A DNA stretch of 64,000 bases from Lachnospiraceae bacterium UBA4338. GTDB lineage: Bacteria; Bacillota; Clostridia; Lachnospirales; Lachnospiraceae. A model generated the notes under the pieces. That model did not search any database. It was not told the DNA's origin and saw nothing but the letters and a program-made list of their open reading frames with translations. Made by a program: the position numbers and the translations under genes. The stretch covers positions 1-64,000 of the forward strand of contig DGTK01000006.1 in assembly GCA_002393735.1 (NCBI GenBank). The letters are read 5' to 3'. Positions 53,695 through 62,360 of this stretch are shown here, in pieces. Position 1 is the stretch's first letter. The number at the start of each line of letters is the position of its first letter.

Positions 53695-53726
53695 ACCTGT
53701 TATGTGTTAAATTTCATATAACAGGT
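53695..53726. terminator. Hairpin after the 53256 gene
   Basis: ACCTGTTAT and ATAACAGGT pair over a 14-base loop, followed only by ATTTTA, so it is a weak terminator at best, or a regulatory hairpin before the TPR gene. Confidence 0.45.
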
Positions 53727-53753
53727 ATTTTAGAATTAGAAGGGAGAGGTATT

Positions 53754-54695
53754 ATGATTAAAGATGAAGCAATTGAGAATTTAAAGAGATTTTATAATCT
53801 GTCGAATCCTTCAAAGGAAGATTTCTTCCTTTATGAGGAGTCATTAAAATATTTAATTGATACAGAGAATAATGTCTGGACCATGTGCGAACTTGCAGGC
53901 CATTATAATGAAATGAAAGATTTCAAAATGGAACTTAAATATTATGAGATGGCAGCAGTCGAGGGTGAATTACAGAAAAAAGAAATAGATGAAGTTCTTG
54001 CATATGAAAAAAGAACTTTTGATCCCATAGAATATGCCAATGTAGGTCTTGGGTATATTTATTATTATGGACAGGCCGGAGAGAAGAATTATGAGAAGGC
54101 TTTTAAGGCATTCTCCAAGGCGGCTGAAAGAGGTTCGCATGAAGCCAAATATAAACTTGCCGATATGTATAAGAACGGATACTATGTAGAGAAAGATATG
54201 GATAAGTTCATTGAACTTATTGAGGAATTATACAAGTGGGTAAAAAGTGCGAGACGCCCTGATCATGTTCCTGAGATTATATCCAGAATGGGTATGGCAA
54301 GAGAATATCAGGGTAAGAAAGATGAAGCTTTAAAATATTATTTAGAAGCAAGAACGAATCTGGAATATTCATTATATAAATATCATTACTGGGGACATAT
54401 GAGCATAATGCAAAGGCTTATTGATAATATATATGCTCTTAAGGATTTTGATGAAAGTGAAATGAATCTTTATGATTTATTCCATGTACTTAAGAAACCG
54501 TGCCTCGTTACCTTTAAGTGCGATGGTGATTCCTACGAGGTCGAATCGGTAAAGGAAGAAGATGGAATGGGATATCGTTTTGGAGATAAATGGTACAGGG
54601 ATATTAGTTCCATGATTATGAAGTCCAAATTAGGATTCGATGATCTTATTTCAAACTATGATGAACTTTATTCATTTGAGGTGATTTATAAATAG
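53754..54695 (+). CDS. TPR/Sel1-like repeat protein
   Basis: 313 residues. Helical repeats: one at about 43-70, a Sel1-type repeat GLGYIYYYGQAGEKNYEKAFKAFSKAAERGSHEAKYKLADMYKNG, and one near 185-200 (YQGKKDEALKYYLEA). The last 70 residues are a small mixed domain (CLVTFKCDGDSYEVESVKEEDG). Strong AGGGAGAGG site. With the next two genes, 11 bp and 0 bp apart, it forms a tight three-gene set. Scaffold or regulatory role. Confidence 0.75.
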   Translation: MIKDEAIENLKRFYNLSNPSKEDFFLYEESLKYLIDTENNVWTMCELAGHYNEMKDFKMELKYYEMAAVEGELQKKEIDEVLAYEKRTFDPIEYANVGLGYIYYYGQAGEKNYEKAFKAFSKAAERGSHEAKYKLADMYKNGYYVEKDMDKFIELIEELYKWVKSARRPDHVPEIISRMGMAREYQGKKDEALKYYLEARTNLEYSLYKYHYWGHMSIMQRLIDNIYALKDFDESEMNLYDLFHVLKKPCLVTFKCDGDSYEVESVKEEDGMGYRFGDKWYRDISSMIMKSKLGFDDLISNYDELYSFEVIYK

Positions 54696-54706
54696 AGGAT
54701 AAGCTT

Positions 54707-55471
54707 ATGAATGAAATAGAAAGAATAAAGGATGATAATTCAGCCAGAAAACTGTATGAACACCTACTGATAAGGCGTGAAGAAATAAAAAGAAAAGCAA
54801 AGCTGATTGAGCAGGAATATCTTGCTTATTTTGGCGATCTTCTAATTAAGATTCATGTAATTAAGATTGACTGCATAGAACTTAAGAAAAGAATAGAATA
54901 CTGTCAGCAGATGCAAAATAAAGACAAAGAAATAGATTTTGACAAGGTTGAAGATATGATTCAAAAGGATATGGAAGAATACCAGGCGAATCTCAGATTT
55001 TTGTGCAGACAGGTGGAAAACAGCCAGAAGGACAATAGTGTTCCTGAAAATATTGCAAGAGAGTGTAAGGCTATATTCAGAAGGCTGGCAAAACTCATTC
55101 ATCCGGATATTAATCCGGAAGCAGCTGCTGATGCTACTTTAAAAGAAGTATGGCAGAATATAGTGGATGCATATTATGCTTATGATTTGGACGAACTTAA
55201 GGAACTGGAAGAATTAACCAATGCCCTGGTTAATGCTTATGACATGAAAGATGTTGTAATGGATATTCCTGATCTTGATGAGAAAATTGCAGAGATAGAA
55301 GATGATATCAGAGCAATAACTGCTTCTGAGCCATATACTTATGCGGAGATTTTGAACGATCCTTTAAAGAAAAAGGAAGAGAAGAAAAAGTTTGAGAAGG
55401 AAGCAGAAGAGTTCTCAAATTACCGGGAAGAACTTAAGAAGATATATGCCAAATTCTGGGAGGCGATGTAA
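54707..55471 (+). CDS. J-domain-like coiled-coil protein
   Basis: 254 residues, mainly helical. The region FRRLAKLIHPDINPEAAADATLKEVWQNIVDAYYAYDLDELKELEEL contains HPD and the helix arrangement of a DnaJ J domain, but placed in the centre rather than at the N-terminus. Flanking parts are charged, probably coiled coil. It may recruit a DnaK-type Hsp70. No zinc finger. The next gene starts immediately at its stop codon. Confidence 0.75.
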   Translation: MNEIERIKDDNSARKLYEHLLIRREEIKRKAKLIEQEYLAYFGDLLIKIHVIKIDCIELKKRIEYCQQMQNKDKEIDFDKVEDMIQKDMEEYQANLRFLCRQVENSQKDNSVPENIARECKAIFRRLAKLIHPDINPEAAADATLKEVWQNIVDAYYAYDLDELKELEELTNALVNAYDMKDVVMDIPDLDEKIAEIEDDIRAITASEPYTYAEILNDPLKKKEEKKKFEKEAEEFSNYREELKKIYAKFWEAM

Positions 55472-55867
55472 TTGAGCGATAATAGTTTAACTGTATCAGA
55501 CAAAAGCACCCTTGAGGTAATCAGTAAACATGACATAGGAGATATGATCAAGCCTTTTATCAAGGAAATCTATCTGTTTGAAACTTATATTGCGGGCACT
55601 TCACATATTGATAATCAGGAACTCTTTGAAAGTCTGAAGGAAGGCGATTCTTTCATACTTGTGAGGGAAGAAAACAAATATGATGAAATGGCCATTAAGG
55701 TTTTAACAAAGACTGATGAAAAACTCGGATATATCCCGGAGCGTGACAATGAGATATTCTCAAGACTAATGGATGCCGGAAAGAAACTTACAGCCAAGAT
55801 GATAGAAAAAGACAGAAGCGGACATTTTTGGCAGATAAAGATTGGTATCTATCTGGTTGATATTTAA
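55472..55867 (+). CDS. HIRAN-domain protein
   Basis: 131 residues starting at a TTG that directly abuts the previous stop, with GGGAGG eight bases upstream. The stretch EIYLFETYIAGTSHIDNQELFESLKEGDSFILVREENKYDEMAIKVLTKTDEKLGYIPERDNEIFSRLMDAGKKL has the pattern of the HIRAN domain, which in eukaryotic HLTF binds DNA 3' ends. Stand-alone bacterial HIRAN proteins have no settled function. Coupled to the J-domain gene. Confidence 0.8.
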   Translation: MSDNSLTVSDKSTLEVISKHDIGDMIKPFIKEIYLFETYIAGTSHIDNQELFESLKEGDSFILVREENKYDEMAIKVLTKTDEKLGYIPERDNEIFSRLMDAGKKLTAKMIEKDRSGHFWQIKIGIYLVDI

Positions 55868-55885
55868 AAATGCTACTTTGAATTT

Positions 55886-55910
55886 GGCGATTTAAATTTG
55901 CAAAATCGCC
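55886..55910 (+). other. Hairpin downstream of HIRAN gene
   Basis: GGCGATTT and AAATCGCC form a perfect 8-bp stem over a 9-base loop. No T run follows. It lies 26 bp ahead of the terminator hairpin at 55936 and may protect the transcript 3' end. Confidence 0.45.
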
Positions 55911-55935
55911 GCCAAACCCATAAAAATCGTTATTT

Positions 55936-55964
55936 ACAAGTACCACTTGTGGTACTTGTTTTTT
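55936..55964 (+). terminator. Terminator after the TPR-J-HIRAN genes
   Basis: ACAAGTACCAC and GTGGTACTTGT pair perfectly over two bases and are followed by six T residues. Confidence 0.92.
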
Positions 55965-56018
55965 GTTAAACTCTATATGTAACAAAGAGTTGAACAGGTT
56001 ACATTGGAGGAAATACTT

Positions 56019-56384
56019 ATGAAAAAGACAATATGTGTTGCAGCTTTGGGTTTGATTATTGTGCTCGCTACTTTTATGGGAATGAGAATTGTTACTGGGG
56101 CAGTTGAAAGAGATAACATGAAAGTTCAGATGAGACTTCGTGATGAATATGAGAAGGAATCAATAAGTGAGATAAAAGGCATCCTTGAAGAATATGGTCT
56201 TAGAAACAGTGGCGTTAATCTTACAAAGAGTACCGAGGACAGAGAGGTATGGGATTACAGTCTGGTAATATATAATGATTCTTTGAAATATTTATCTGAG
56301 AGTGATAAAATGGATTTAGCTGCGAGACTGGATGAGATTAAACTTTACGGAGAAGATGACAGCCTTACAGTAATACTTAAATAA
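56019..56384 (+). CDS. Small single-pass membrane protein of unknown function
   Basis: 121 residues from the ATG at 56019, GGAGG eight bases upstream. One N-terminal hydrophobic helix (about 5-25), then a charged domain that begins with a coiled-coil-like ERDNMKVQMRLRDEYEKE. No family recognised. Likely in one transcript with the next gene, 10 bp away. Confidence 0.7.
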   Translation: MKKTICVAALGLIIVLATFMGMRIVTGAVERDNMKVQMRLRDEYEKESISEIKGILEEYGLRNSGVNLTKSTEDREVWDYSLVIYNDSLKYLSESDKMDLAARLDEIKLYGEDDSLTVILK

Positions 56385-56394
56385 AGAGGATGAT

Positions 56395-56865
56395 ATGAAG
56401 AACATTCCTACAGCCAATGAATATTACAGAGATTATCTGGGCAATGATGTTGTGATTCTTACACTTGCAACAGATGCTGAAGAAGGAGACAGAATGGTAG
56501 TCTATCAGTCTGTCAGAAGTGGAGAGAATTATGTAATAACTTTGGAGAAGTTCCAATCCAGAGTTAATGACAGCAAGCATCCGGAGCTTAAGGGAGCAGA
56601 CAGATTTGTTAAACTGGACCCAAGCGCAATTTCAAATGCATCAGTTGATCCAAGACTTGAAGCCTTCATCGATGCCAGAACCACATCTGAGAAACTTGAG
56701 ATTCTTAGAACCATGAAGGAAGATGCCACTGATGTTATGTTAACTATAATGGGTACATATCTTGATATGGACTTGGAGAATAAATCCAGGGATGACAAGT
56801 ATAATGCCATTAAGAATTCCCTTCTTATGAAGCAGCAGTACGAGGGTGGAAGATTAAGGGATTAA
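56395..56865 (+). CDS. Conserved small protein, possibly DUF1653-like
   Basis: 156 residues. The start NEYYRDYLGNDVVILTLATDAEEGDRMVVYQSVRSGENYVITLEKFQSRV has the look of DUF1653 (RNA- or nucleotide-related, not defined); the C-terminal half is helical. The family assignment is tentative. AGAGG upstream. Confidence 0.6.
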   Translation: MKNIPTANEYYRDYLGNDVVILTLATDAEEGDRMVVYQSVRSGENYVITLEKFQSRVNDSKHPELKGADRFVKLDPSAISNASVDPRLEAFIDARTTSEKLEILRTMKEDATDVMLTIMGTYLDMDLENKSRDDKYNAIKNSLLMKQQYEGGRLRD

Positions 56866-56892
56866 ATAACGCATTAATTGGCTTAATTAGTT

Positions 56893-56921
56893 TTGACACA
56901 TATGGGCTAATGTGGTATGAT
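56893..56921 (+). promoter_or_regulatory. glyA promoter, TTGACA-N17-TATGAT
   Basis: Perfect TTGACA (56893-56898) and TATGAT (56916-56921) with TGG directly before the -10 (extended -10). This should be a strong constitutive promoter; no glycine or folate riboswitch is visible in the roughly 45-nt leader. Confidence 0.85.
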
Positions 56922-56974
56922 TTTCATTGATGTTTTTATAAAAATATAAAGGTTATATATATTTAGGAGGTTGT

Positions 56975-58213
56975 ATGTATTCTATTGATGAAGTTAAGAA
57001 TGTAGATCCTGAAATTGCTAAGGCGATAGAAGATGAGCTGGCTCGTCAGAACAGCCACATCGAACTTATTGCATCTGAGAACTGGGTAAGTAAAGCTGTT
57101 ATGGCTTCTATGGGCTCAGTACTTACAAATAAGTATGCTGAAGGTTATCCGGGAAAGAGATATTATGGCGGATGTGACTGCGTAGACGTAGTTGAGAATC
57201 TTGCCATTGAAAGAGCTAAAGAATTATTTGGCTGTGAATATGCTAATGTTCAGCCACACTCAGGCGCACAGGCTAATATGGCAGTTCAGTTTGCTGTTCT
57301 TAATCCTGGCGATACAATCATGGGTATGAACCTTGATCACGGCGGACATCTTACACATGGTTCACCGGTTAATATGTCAGGTAAGTATTTTAACGTTGTA
57401 CCTTATGGTGTAAATGATGAGGGCTTCATCGATTATGATAAATTAAGAGAGATTGCTCTTGAGTGCAAGCCAAAAATGATTATTGCAGGTGCAAGTGCAT
57501 ATGCAAGAACAATTGATTTTAAGAAATTCAGAGAAGTTGCTGATGAAGTTGGCGCAGTACTTATGGTAGATATGGCTCATATCGCGGGACTTGTTGCTGC
57601 AGGTCTTCATCCAAGCCCAATCCCTTATGCCGATGTTGTTACAACCACAACACATAAGACATTAAGAGGACCAAGAGGCGGTATGATTCTTTCTTCTGAA
57701 GAAGTTGCTAAGAAGTATAACTTCAATAAGGCTATTTTCCCTGGTATCCAGGGTGGACCTTTAATGCATGTTATTGCAGCTAAGGCTGTATGCTTCAAGG
57801 AAGCACTTAGTGATGACTTCAAGAAATATCAGCAGAATATCGTTGATAATGCACAGGCCCTTTGCAAGGGACTTCTTTCAAGAGATGTTAAGATTGTTTC
57901 CGGTGGTACAGATAACCACTTAATGCTTGTTGATTTAACAAATTATAACTTAACAGGTAAGGAAATCGAGAAACTTCTTGATGAAGCTCATATTACATGT
58001 AACAAGAATACAATTCCTAACGATCCTCAGTCGCCATTCGTAACAAGTGGTATCCGTCTTGGTACACCGGCTGTTACAAGTCGTGGCATGAATACAGAAG
58101 ATATGGATAGAATTGCTGATGCAATCGCAAGCATCATTAAGGGCGGTGAAGTCAAGGTTCCTTATGCAAGAGAAATCGTAGATTCACTTACCAAGAAATA
58201 TCCATTAATGTAA
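56975..58213 (+). CDS. glyA: Serine hydroxymethyltransferase
   Basis: PLP enzyme linking serine, glycine and one-carbon units on tetrahydrofolate. 412 residues. ELIASENWVSKAVMASMGS, the PLP lysine in TTTTHKTLRGPRGG, and NKYAEGYPGKRYYGGC are typical. AGGAGG upstream of the ATG. Confidence 0.98.
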   Translation: MYSIDEVKNVDPEIAKAIEDELARQNSHIELIASENWVSKAVMASMGSVLTNKYAEGYPGKRYYGGCDCVDVVENLAIERAKELFGCEYANVQPHSGAQANMAVQFAVLNPGDTIMGMNLDHGGHLTHGSPVNMSGKYFNVVPYGVNDEGFIDYDKLREIALECKPKMIIAGASAYARTIDFKKFREVADEVGAVLMVDMAHIAGLVAAGLHPSPIPYADVVTTTTHKTLRGPRGGMILSSEEVAKKYNFNKAIFPGIQGGPLMHVIAAKAVCFKEALSDDFKKYQQNIVDNAQALCKGLLSRDVKIVSGGTDNHLMLVDLTNYNLTGKEIEKLLDEAHITCNKNTIPNDPQSPFVTSGIRLGTPAVTSRGMNTEDMDRIADAIASIIKGGEVKVPYAREIVDSLTKKYPLM

Positions 58214-58230
58214 TTAACAAATAATATTAA

Positions 58231-58265
58231 ACACCCTATCATTATGTGATGGTAGGGTGTTTTTT
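58231..58265 (+). terminator. Terminator after glyA
   Basis: ACACCCTAtCA and TGATGGTAGGGTGT form a long stem followed by six T residues. The T run abuts the GGAG of the next gene (58266-58269). Confidence 0.85.
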
Positions 58266-58273
58266 GGAGTAGA

Positions 58274-59320
58274 ATGAAAAGATTTGGGAAGATAATAAGT
58301 TTAATACTTGTAATCTCTTTAATGACAACTGTTCTTGCAGGATGCGACAAGGATAAGAAAACCATAGTCTTTACTACCGGTCTGTCGGATACGGAAGTTT
58401 TTGCCATAGATGACAGTATATGTAACTTAAATGAAGTAATGACATATATGGTCAATATCCAAAATACCTATGAGACAGGTTTCGGGGAGGGGATTTTTGA
58501 CGGGGCAGCTGATGGAGATTTAGCCGATGACCTTAAGGAACTGGTCATGTCCAGAATATCCAGAGTCAAGGTGCTTAATCTTTATGCCAAGAGAAATGAC
58601 ATTGAATTGACGGCGTCGGATGAGAAAATCATCTCCAATGCGGCAGATGCCTATTATGCTTCACTGACTCAAAAAGAGAAAGACTACTTAAATGTCACAA
58701 GGGATGATATCTATAAGATGTATGAAGAATATGCCCTGGCGCACAAGGTATATGATACCATCACAGAGGATGTGACACCTGAAATATCCGATGACGAGGC
58801 AAGAACCGTAACAACCAAACATGTGCTTATTAAGACATACAGGGAAGATTATAACGGTAACAGAGTTGATTATACTGTCGGTACCAAATTAGATGCCTAT
58901 ACCAGGGCAGCAGAGGTTCAGTCCCTTATTAATAATGGTGGCGATATTGATGAAATCATTGCCAAGTACAGCGAGGATGATATAACAGGTTATTCCCTTA
59001 GAAGAGGGGATCTAAATAATAGTTACGAAATTGCTGCTTTTGACTTGGGAAAAGATGAGGTTAGTGATATAATAGAGACTACCGAAGGATATTATGTTAT
59101 TAAGTGCATTAATAATTATGATATGTCCCAGACGGAAGAGAATAAAAAAGCAATTATAGAGGATATGAAGAAAGAAGCCTTTATGACTGAATATAACAGT
59201 TTCATATCAACACTTACAGGCAATATGAATGAAGAGTTATGGGAAAGCGTGGAATTAAATCACGATCCTGAAATTACAACTTCTGGTTTCTTTAAATTCT
59301 ATGATGATAGTGGAATATAA
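58274..59320 (+). CDS. PrsA/SurA-like peptidyl-prolyl isomerase lipoprotein
   Basis: 348 residues. Lipoprotein signal with VLAGC (Cys24). An N-terminal helical chaperone-like region is followed by a parvulin-type domain starting TTKHVLIKT, with EVQSLINNGGDIDEIIAKYSEDDITGYSLRRGDLNN and EVSDIIETTEGYYVIKCINNYD. It would help fold secreted proteins outside the membrane. It starts only nine bases after the glyA terminator, leaving no room for a separate promoter. Confidence 0.85.
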   Translation: MKRFGKIISLILVISLMTTVLAGCDKDKKTIVFTTGLSDTEVFAIDDSICNLNEVMTYMVNIQNTYETGFGEGIFDGAADGDLADDLKELVMSRISRVKVLNLYAKRNDIELTASDEKIISNAADAYYASLTQKEKDYLNVTRDDIYKMYEEYALAHKVYDTITEDVTPEISDDEARTVTTKHVLIKTYREDYNGNRVDYTVGTKLDAYTRAAEVQSLINNGGDIDEIIAKYSEDDITGYSLRRGDLNNSYEIAAFDLGKDEVSDIIETTEGYYVIKCINNYDMSQTEENKKAIIEDMKKEAFMTEYNSFISTLTGNMNEELWESVELNHDPEITTSGFFKFYDDSGI

Positions 59321-59343
59321 TGTATTTTTCTTGAGGTATTAAG

Positions 59344-60078
59344 ATGTTTTACGTAACCGGAGATACTCACGGCAATCAGACTCAGTGGATGACATCCATG
59401 GATAAGTTCCTGAAAAAGGGTGATACCATTATCGTGGTCGGCGATTTTGGCATAGGGTTTTTTGATGGACGTCACTGGCCTGAGGATATGTTCTTTGATT
59501 ACTTATCAGAGAAGCCTTATACGGTTTTGTTCATTGATGGCAACCATGAGAACTTTGATAAATTGAATAGTTATCCTGTTAGCGAATGGCATGGTGGCAA
59601 GGTTCATCTGGTGAGAAAGAATATCATTCATCTGATGCGTGGCGAGGTCTATGAGATAGATGGCGAGAAGATGTTTGTTATGGGCGGAGGTTATTCTTTG
59701 GACAGAGTTCGCAGAGTTGACGGCGAAAGCTGGTGGAAGGAAGAACTTCCTAATGATGAGGAATATGAGAATGCCAAAAAGAATCTGGAGAAACATAATT
59801 ATCAGGTAGATTATGTAATTACTCATACAGCCCCGATTAATACGGTGGAATATATGATTCGCCTTGGAGTCGGACCTACATCACCAATAGCAGATGAGTA
59901 TAATCTTACAACTTTCCTTCAGTGGGTTAGTGATAAGATTTTCTATAAGAAATGGTATTTCGGTCATTTCCATACAGATAAGGAATTGTGGAGAAATCAG
60001 TATGTGGTTCTGGATACCGTAAGGGATTTGAAGACCGGAAATGCTGAAAGAACGCGTAAATTAAACAGTTTTGGATAG
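59344..60078 (+). CDS. Calcineurin-type metallophosphoesterase
   Basis: 244 residues. Metal-binding motifs in order: GDTHGNQ, GDFGIGF, DGNHENFD and HTAPINT with a late GHFHTD. Cytoplasmic. Substrate cannot be told from motifs; families of this type include phosphodiesterases and protein phosphatases. 23 bp after the PrsA-like gene. Confidence 0.88.
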   Translation: MFYVTGDTHGNQTQWMTSMDKFLKKGDTIIVVGDFGIGFFDGRHWPEDMFFDYLSEKPYTVLFIDGNHENFDKLNSYPVSEWHGGKVHLVRKNIIHLMRGEVYEIDGEKMFVMGGGYSLDRVRRVDGESWWKEELPNDEEYENAKKNLEKHNYQVDYVITHTAPINTVEYMIRLGVGPTSPIADEYNLTTFLQWVSDKIFYKKWYFGHFHTDKELWRNQYVVLDTVRDLKTGNAERTRKLNSFG

Positions 60079-60105
60079 AAATTAAAATAAATAAAATGAC
60101 AGTTA

Positions 60106-60132
60106 TTAGCACTCACTAAAAATGAGTGCTAA
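60106..60132. promoter_or_regulatory. CIRCE element (HrcA operator) upstream of htpG
   Basis: TTAGCACTC-N9-GAGTGCTAA matches the CIRCE consensus exactly. It is followed by TTTTTT, so the same hairpin can serve as a terminator for the phosphoesterase gene. It lies seven bases upstream of the htpG -35, so bound HrcA would hinder polymerase. Confidence 0.95.
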
Positions 60133-60139
60133 TTTTTTA

Positions 60140-60168
60140 TTGACTTTTCGAATCTGGTGGAGTACACT
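60140..60168 (+). promoter_or_regulatory. htpG promoter, TTGACT-N17-TACACT
   Basis: TTGACT at 60140-60145 and TACACT at 60163-60168 are 17 bp apart, just after the CIRCE element and about 60 bp before the htpG start. Confidence 0.75.
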
Positions 60169-60229
60169 ATTTTATAGTTGGTAAATCGGAAATAGGTTTA
60201 CATAAAATAATGAAAAGGAAGTGAAAGAA

Positions 60230-62287
60230 ATGGCAGCAAAAGAGGGTTCATTATTAATTAACAGCGAGAATCTGTTCCCTATAATTAAGAAATGGTTATA
60301 TTCTGATCATGACATTTTTATGAGAGAGCTTATATCCAACGGATGTGATGCTATTACGAAGATTAAAAAATTAGATATGATGGGTGAGTTTACTCTCCCG
60401 GAGGATTACAAGGCAAGAATCAGCATTATTGTGGATTCCAAGGAAAAGACCATTAAGTTTATCGATAATGGTATCGGTATGACAGCTGATGAGGTCGAAG
60501 AGTATATTAACCAGATTGCATTTTCCGGAGCGGCTGATTTTATCAGTAAGTATAAGGATAAGGCAAGCGAAGACCAGATTATTGGTCATTTCGGTTTAGG
60601 TTTCTACTCAGCATTCATGGTATCTGACAAGGTTACAATTGATACTTTGTCTTACAAGGATGGCGCTAAGGCAGTTCACTGGGAGTGCGACGGCGGTACA
60701 ACATTCACCATGGATGACGGCGATAAGGAAGAGATGGGTACAACCATTACACTTTTCCTTAACGAGGACAGCGTAGAATTCTGTAATGAGTACAGGGCAA
60801 GAGAGGTTATTAAGAAGTATTGTTCATTCATGCCGACAGAGATTTATCTTTCCAAGGCTGACAGCACGGAAACTCAGACCATCAAGGCAGATGAGAAACT
60901 TGAGAGTGATGTGGTTGTTGAAGAATTAGAGGAGAATAATGAGAAGAAACTTAAGATAGTTAAGAGACCGGAACTTCTTAATGATACCAATCCGCTTTGG
61001 GCCAAGAATCCTAGCGACTGTACAAAGGAAGAATATCTTGCATTCTATCGTAAGGTCTTCAATGATTATAAGGAGCCGCTTTTCTGGATACACTTAAATA
61101 TGGATTATCCATTTAATCTTAAGGGTATTCTGTACTTCCCTAAGATTAATATTGAATATGAGTCAATCGAAGGCACTATCAAGCTTTACAACAACCAGGT
61201 TTTCATTGCGGATAACATTAAAGAGGTTATTCCTGAGTTCCTGATGCTCTTAAAAGGTGTTATCGACTGTCCTGATTTACCGCTTAATGTATCAAGAAGT
61301 GCTCTTCAGAATGATGGATTCGTTAATAAAATCTCCGAGTACATTACAAAGAAAGTTGCAGACAAACTTGCAGGCCTTTGTAAGACAGATAAGGAAAATT
61401 ACGAGAAATACTGGGATGATATTTCACCATTCGTTAAGTATGGCTGCTTAAAGGACGATAAGTTCTGTCAGAAGATGACGGATTATATTCTCTTTAAGAA
61501 TATTGATGATGTTTACATGACACTACCTGAGTGCCTTGAAGTTAAGCCTGTTGATCCGGATGAGGCGGACGAGGAAGAGAACAAGGATGAAACAAAGGAA
61601 GATGAAGTCGTTTATGAGAACGATGATGTGAAGGTTTCAACTGAAGGCGATGGTGAGGCCAAGGAAGAAGAGCCTAAGGAGAAGGTTATCTACTATGTAA
61701 CTGATCCAAAACAGCAGAGCCAGTACATCAATATGTTCCGTAAGGCTAAGATGGATGCGGTTGTTCTTACCCATAATATAGACCAGCCATTTGTTAATCA
61801 GTTGGAAATGAAGAACCATGGTATTAAGTTTAAGAGAATTGATGAGGACTTAACTGATGCTTTCAAGGCAAAGACTTCAGAGAAGACTCAGAAGGAACTT
61901 GAGGCTAAGCAGGAAGAGTTATCCAAGTTGTTTAAGAAGATTACCAAGAAGGATAACGTAACCGTTAAGCTGGAGAAACTCAAGAATAAAGATATATCTT
62001 CAATGATTACTTTGTCGGAAGATTCCAGAAGAATGGAAGATATGATGAAGATGTATTCCCAGTATGGCATGGGCGGAGATATGCCTATGGAAGGCCAGAC
62101 ACTTGTGCTTAATGCCAATAACAAGCTGGTTTCATACCTTATGGAGAATAAAGAGGGAGAGAATGTAAATCTTATCTGCGAGCAGCTTTATGATTTAGCA
62201 CTTCTCCAGCATGCTCCGTTAGAGCCGGAAGCAATGACCAAGTTCGTAAACAGAACCAACAAGATTATGATGATTCTCGCTCAGTAA
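60230..62287 (+). CDS. htpG: Molecular chaperone HtpG (Hsp90) with acidic insertion
   Basis: Bacterial Hsp90, an ATP-dependent homodimeric chaperone. GHKL motifs: MRELISNGCDAITK, DNGIGMTADEV and IGHFGLGFYSAFMV. 685 residues, longer than the roughly 624 of E. coli HtpG; the excess is chiefly an Asp/Glu/Lys-rich stretch at about residues 440-490 near the middle/C-terminal domain boundary. The ATG at 60230 is preferred over a GTG at 60221 that overlaps the ribosome binding site. Controlled by a perfect CIRCE. Confidence 0.97.
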   Translation: MAAKEGSLLINSENLFPIIKKWLYSDHDIFMRELISNGCDAITKIKKLDMMGEFTLPEDYKARISIIVDSKEKTIKFIDNGIGMTADEVEEYINQIAFSGAADFISKYKDKASEDQIIGHFGLGFYSAFMVSDKVTIDTLSYKDGAKAVHWECDGGTTFTMDDGDKEEMGTTITLFLNEDSVEFCNEYRAREVIKKYCSFMPTEIYLSKADSTETQTIKADEKLESDVVVEELEENNEKKLKIVKRPELLNDTNPLWAKNPSDCTKEEYLAFYRKVFNDYKEPLFWIHLNMDYPFNLKGILYFPKINIEYESIEGTIKLYNNQVFIADNIKEVIPEFLMLLKGVIDCPDLPLNVSRSALQNDGFVNKISEYITKKVADKLAGLCKTDKENYEKYWDDISPFVKYGCLKDDKFCQKMTDYILFKNIDDVYMTLPECLEVKPVDPDEADEEENKDETKEDEVVYENDDVKVSTEGDGEAKEEEPKEKVIYYVTDPKQQSQYINMFRKAKMDAVVLTHNIDQPFVNQLEMKNHGIKFKRIDEDLTDAFKAKTSEKTQKELEAKQEELSKLFKKITKKDNVTVKLEKLKNKDISSMITLSEDSRRMEDMMKMYSQYGMGGDMPMEGQTLVLNANNKLVSYLMENKEGENVNLICEQLYDLALLQHAPLEPEAMTKFVNRTNKIMMILAQ

Positions 62288-62310
62288 GGGATTTTTGGGT
62301 GAGGAAATGA

Positions 62311-62344
62311 AAGCCTGCAATGATTGAATTCATTGCAGGCTTTT
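62311..62344. terminator. Bidirectional terminator between htpG and the XRE gene
   Basis: AAGCCTGCAATGA and its exact complement form a 13-bp stem over a six-base loop, with T-rich 3' flanks on both strands. Confidence 0.92.
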
Positions 62345-62360
62345 GTTGTTTAATAAAAAA

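Noticed and set aside
56866..56974. Glycine or folate riboswitch before glyA
   Set aside because: The leader after the mapped promoter is only about 45 nt and shows no conserved aptamer structure.
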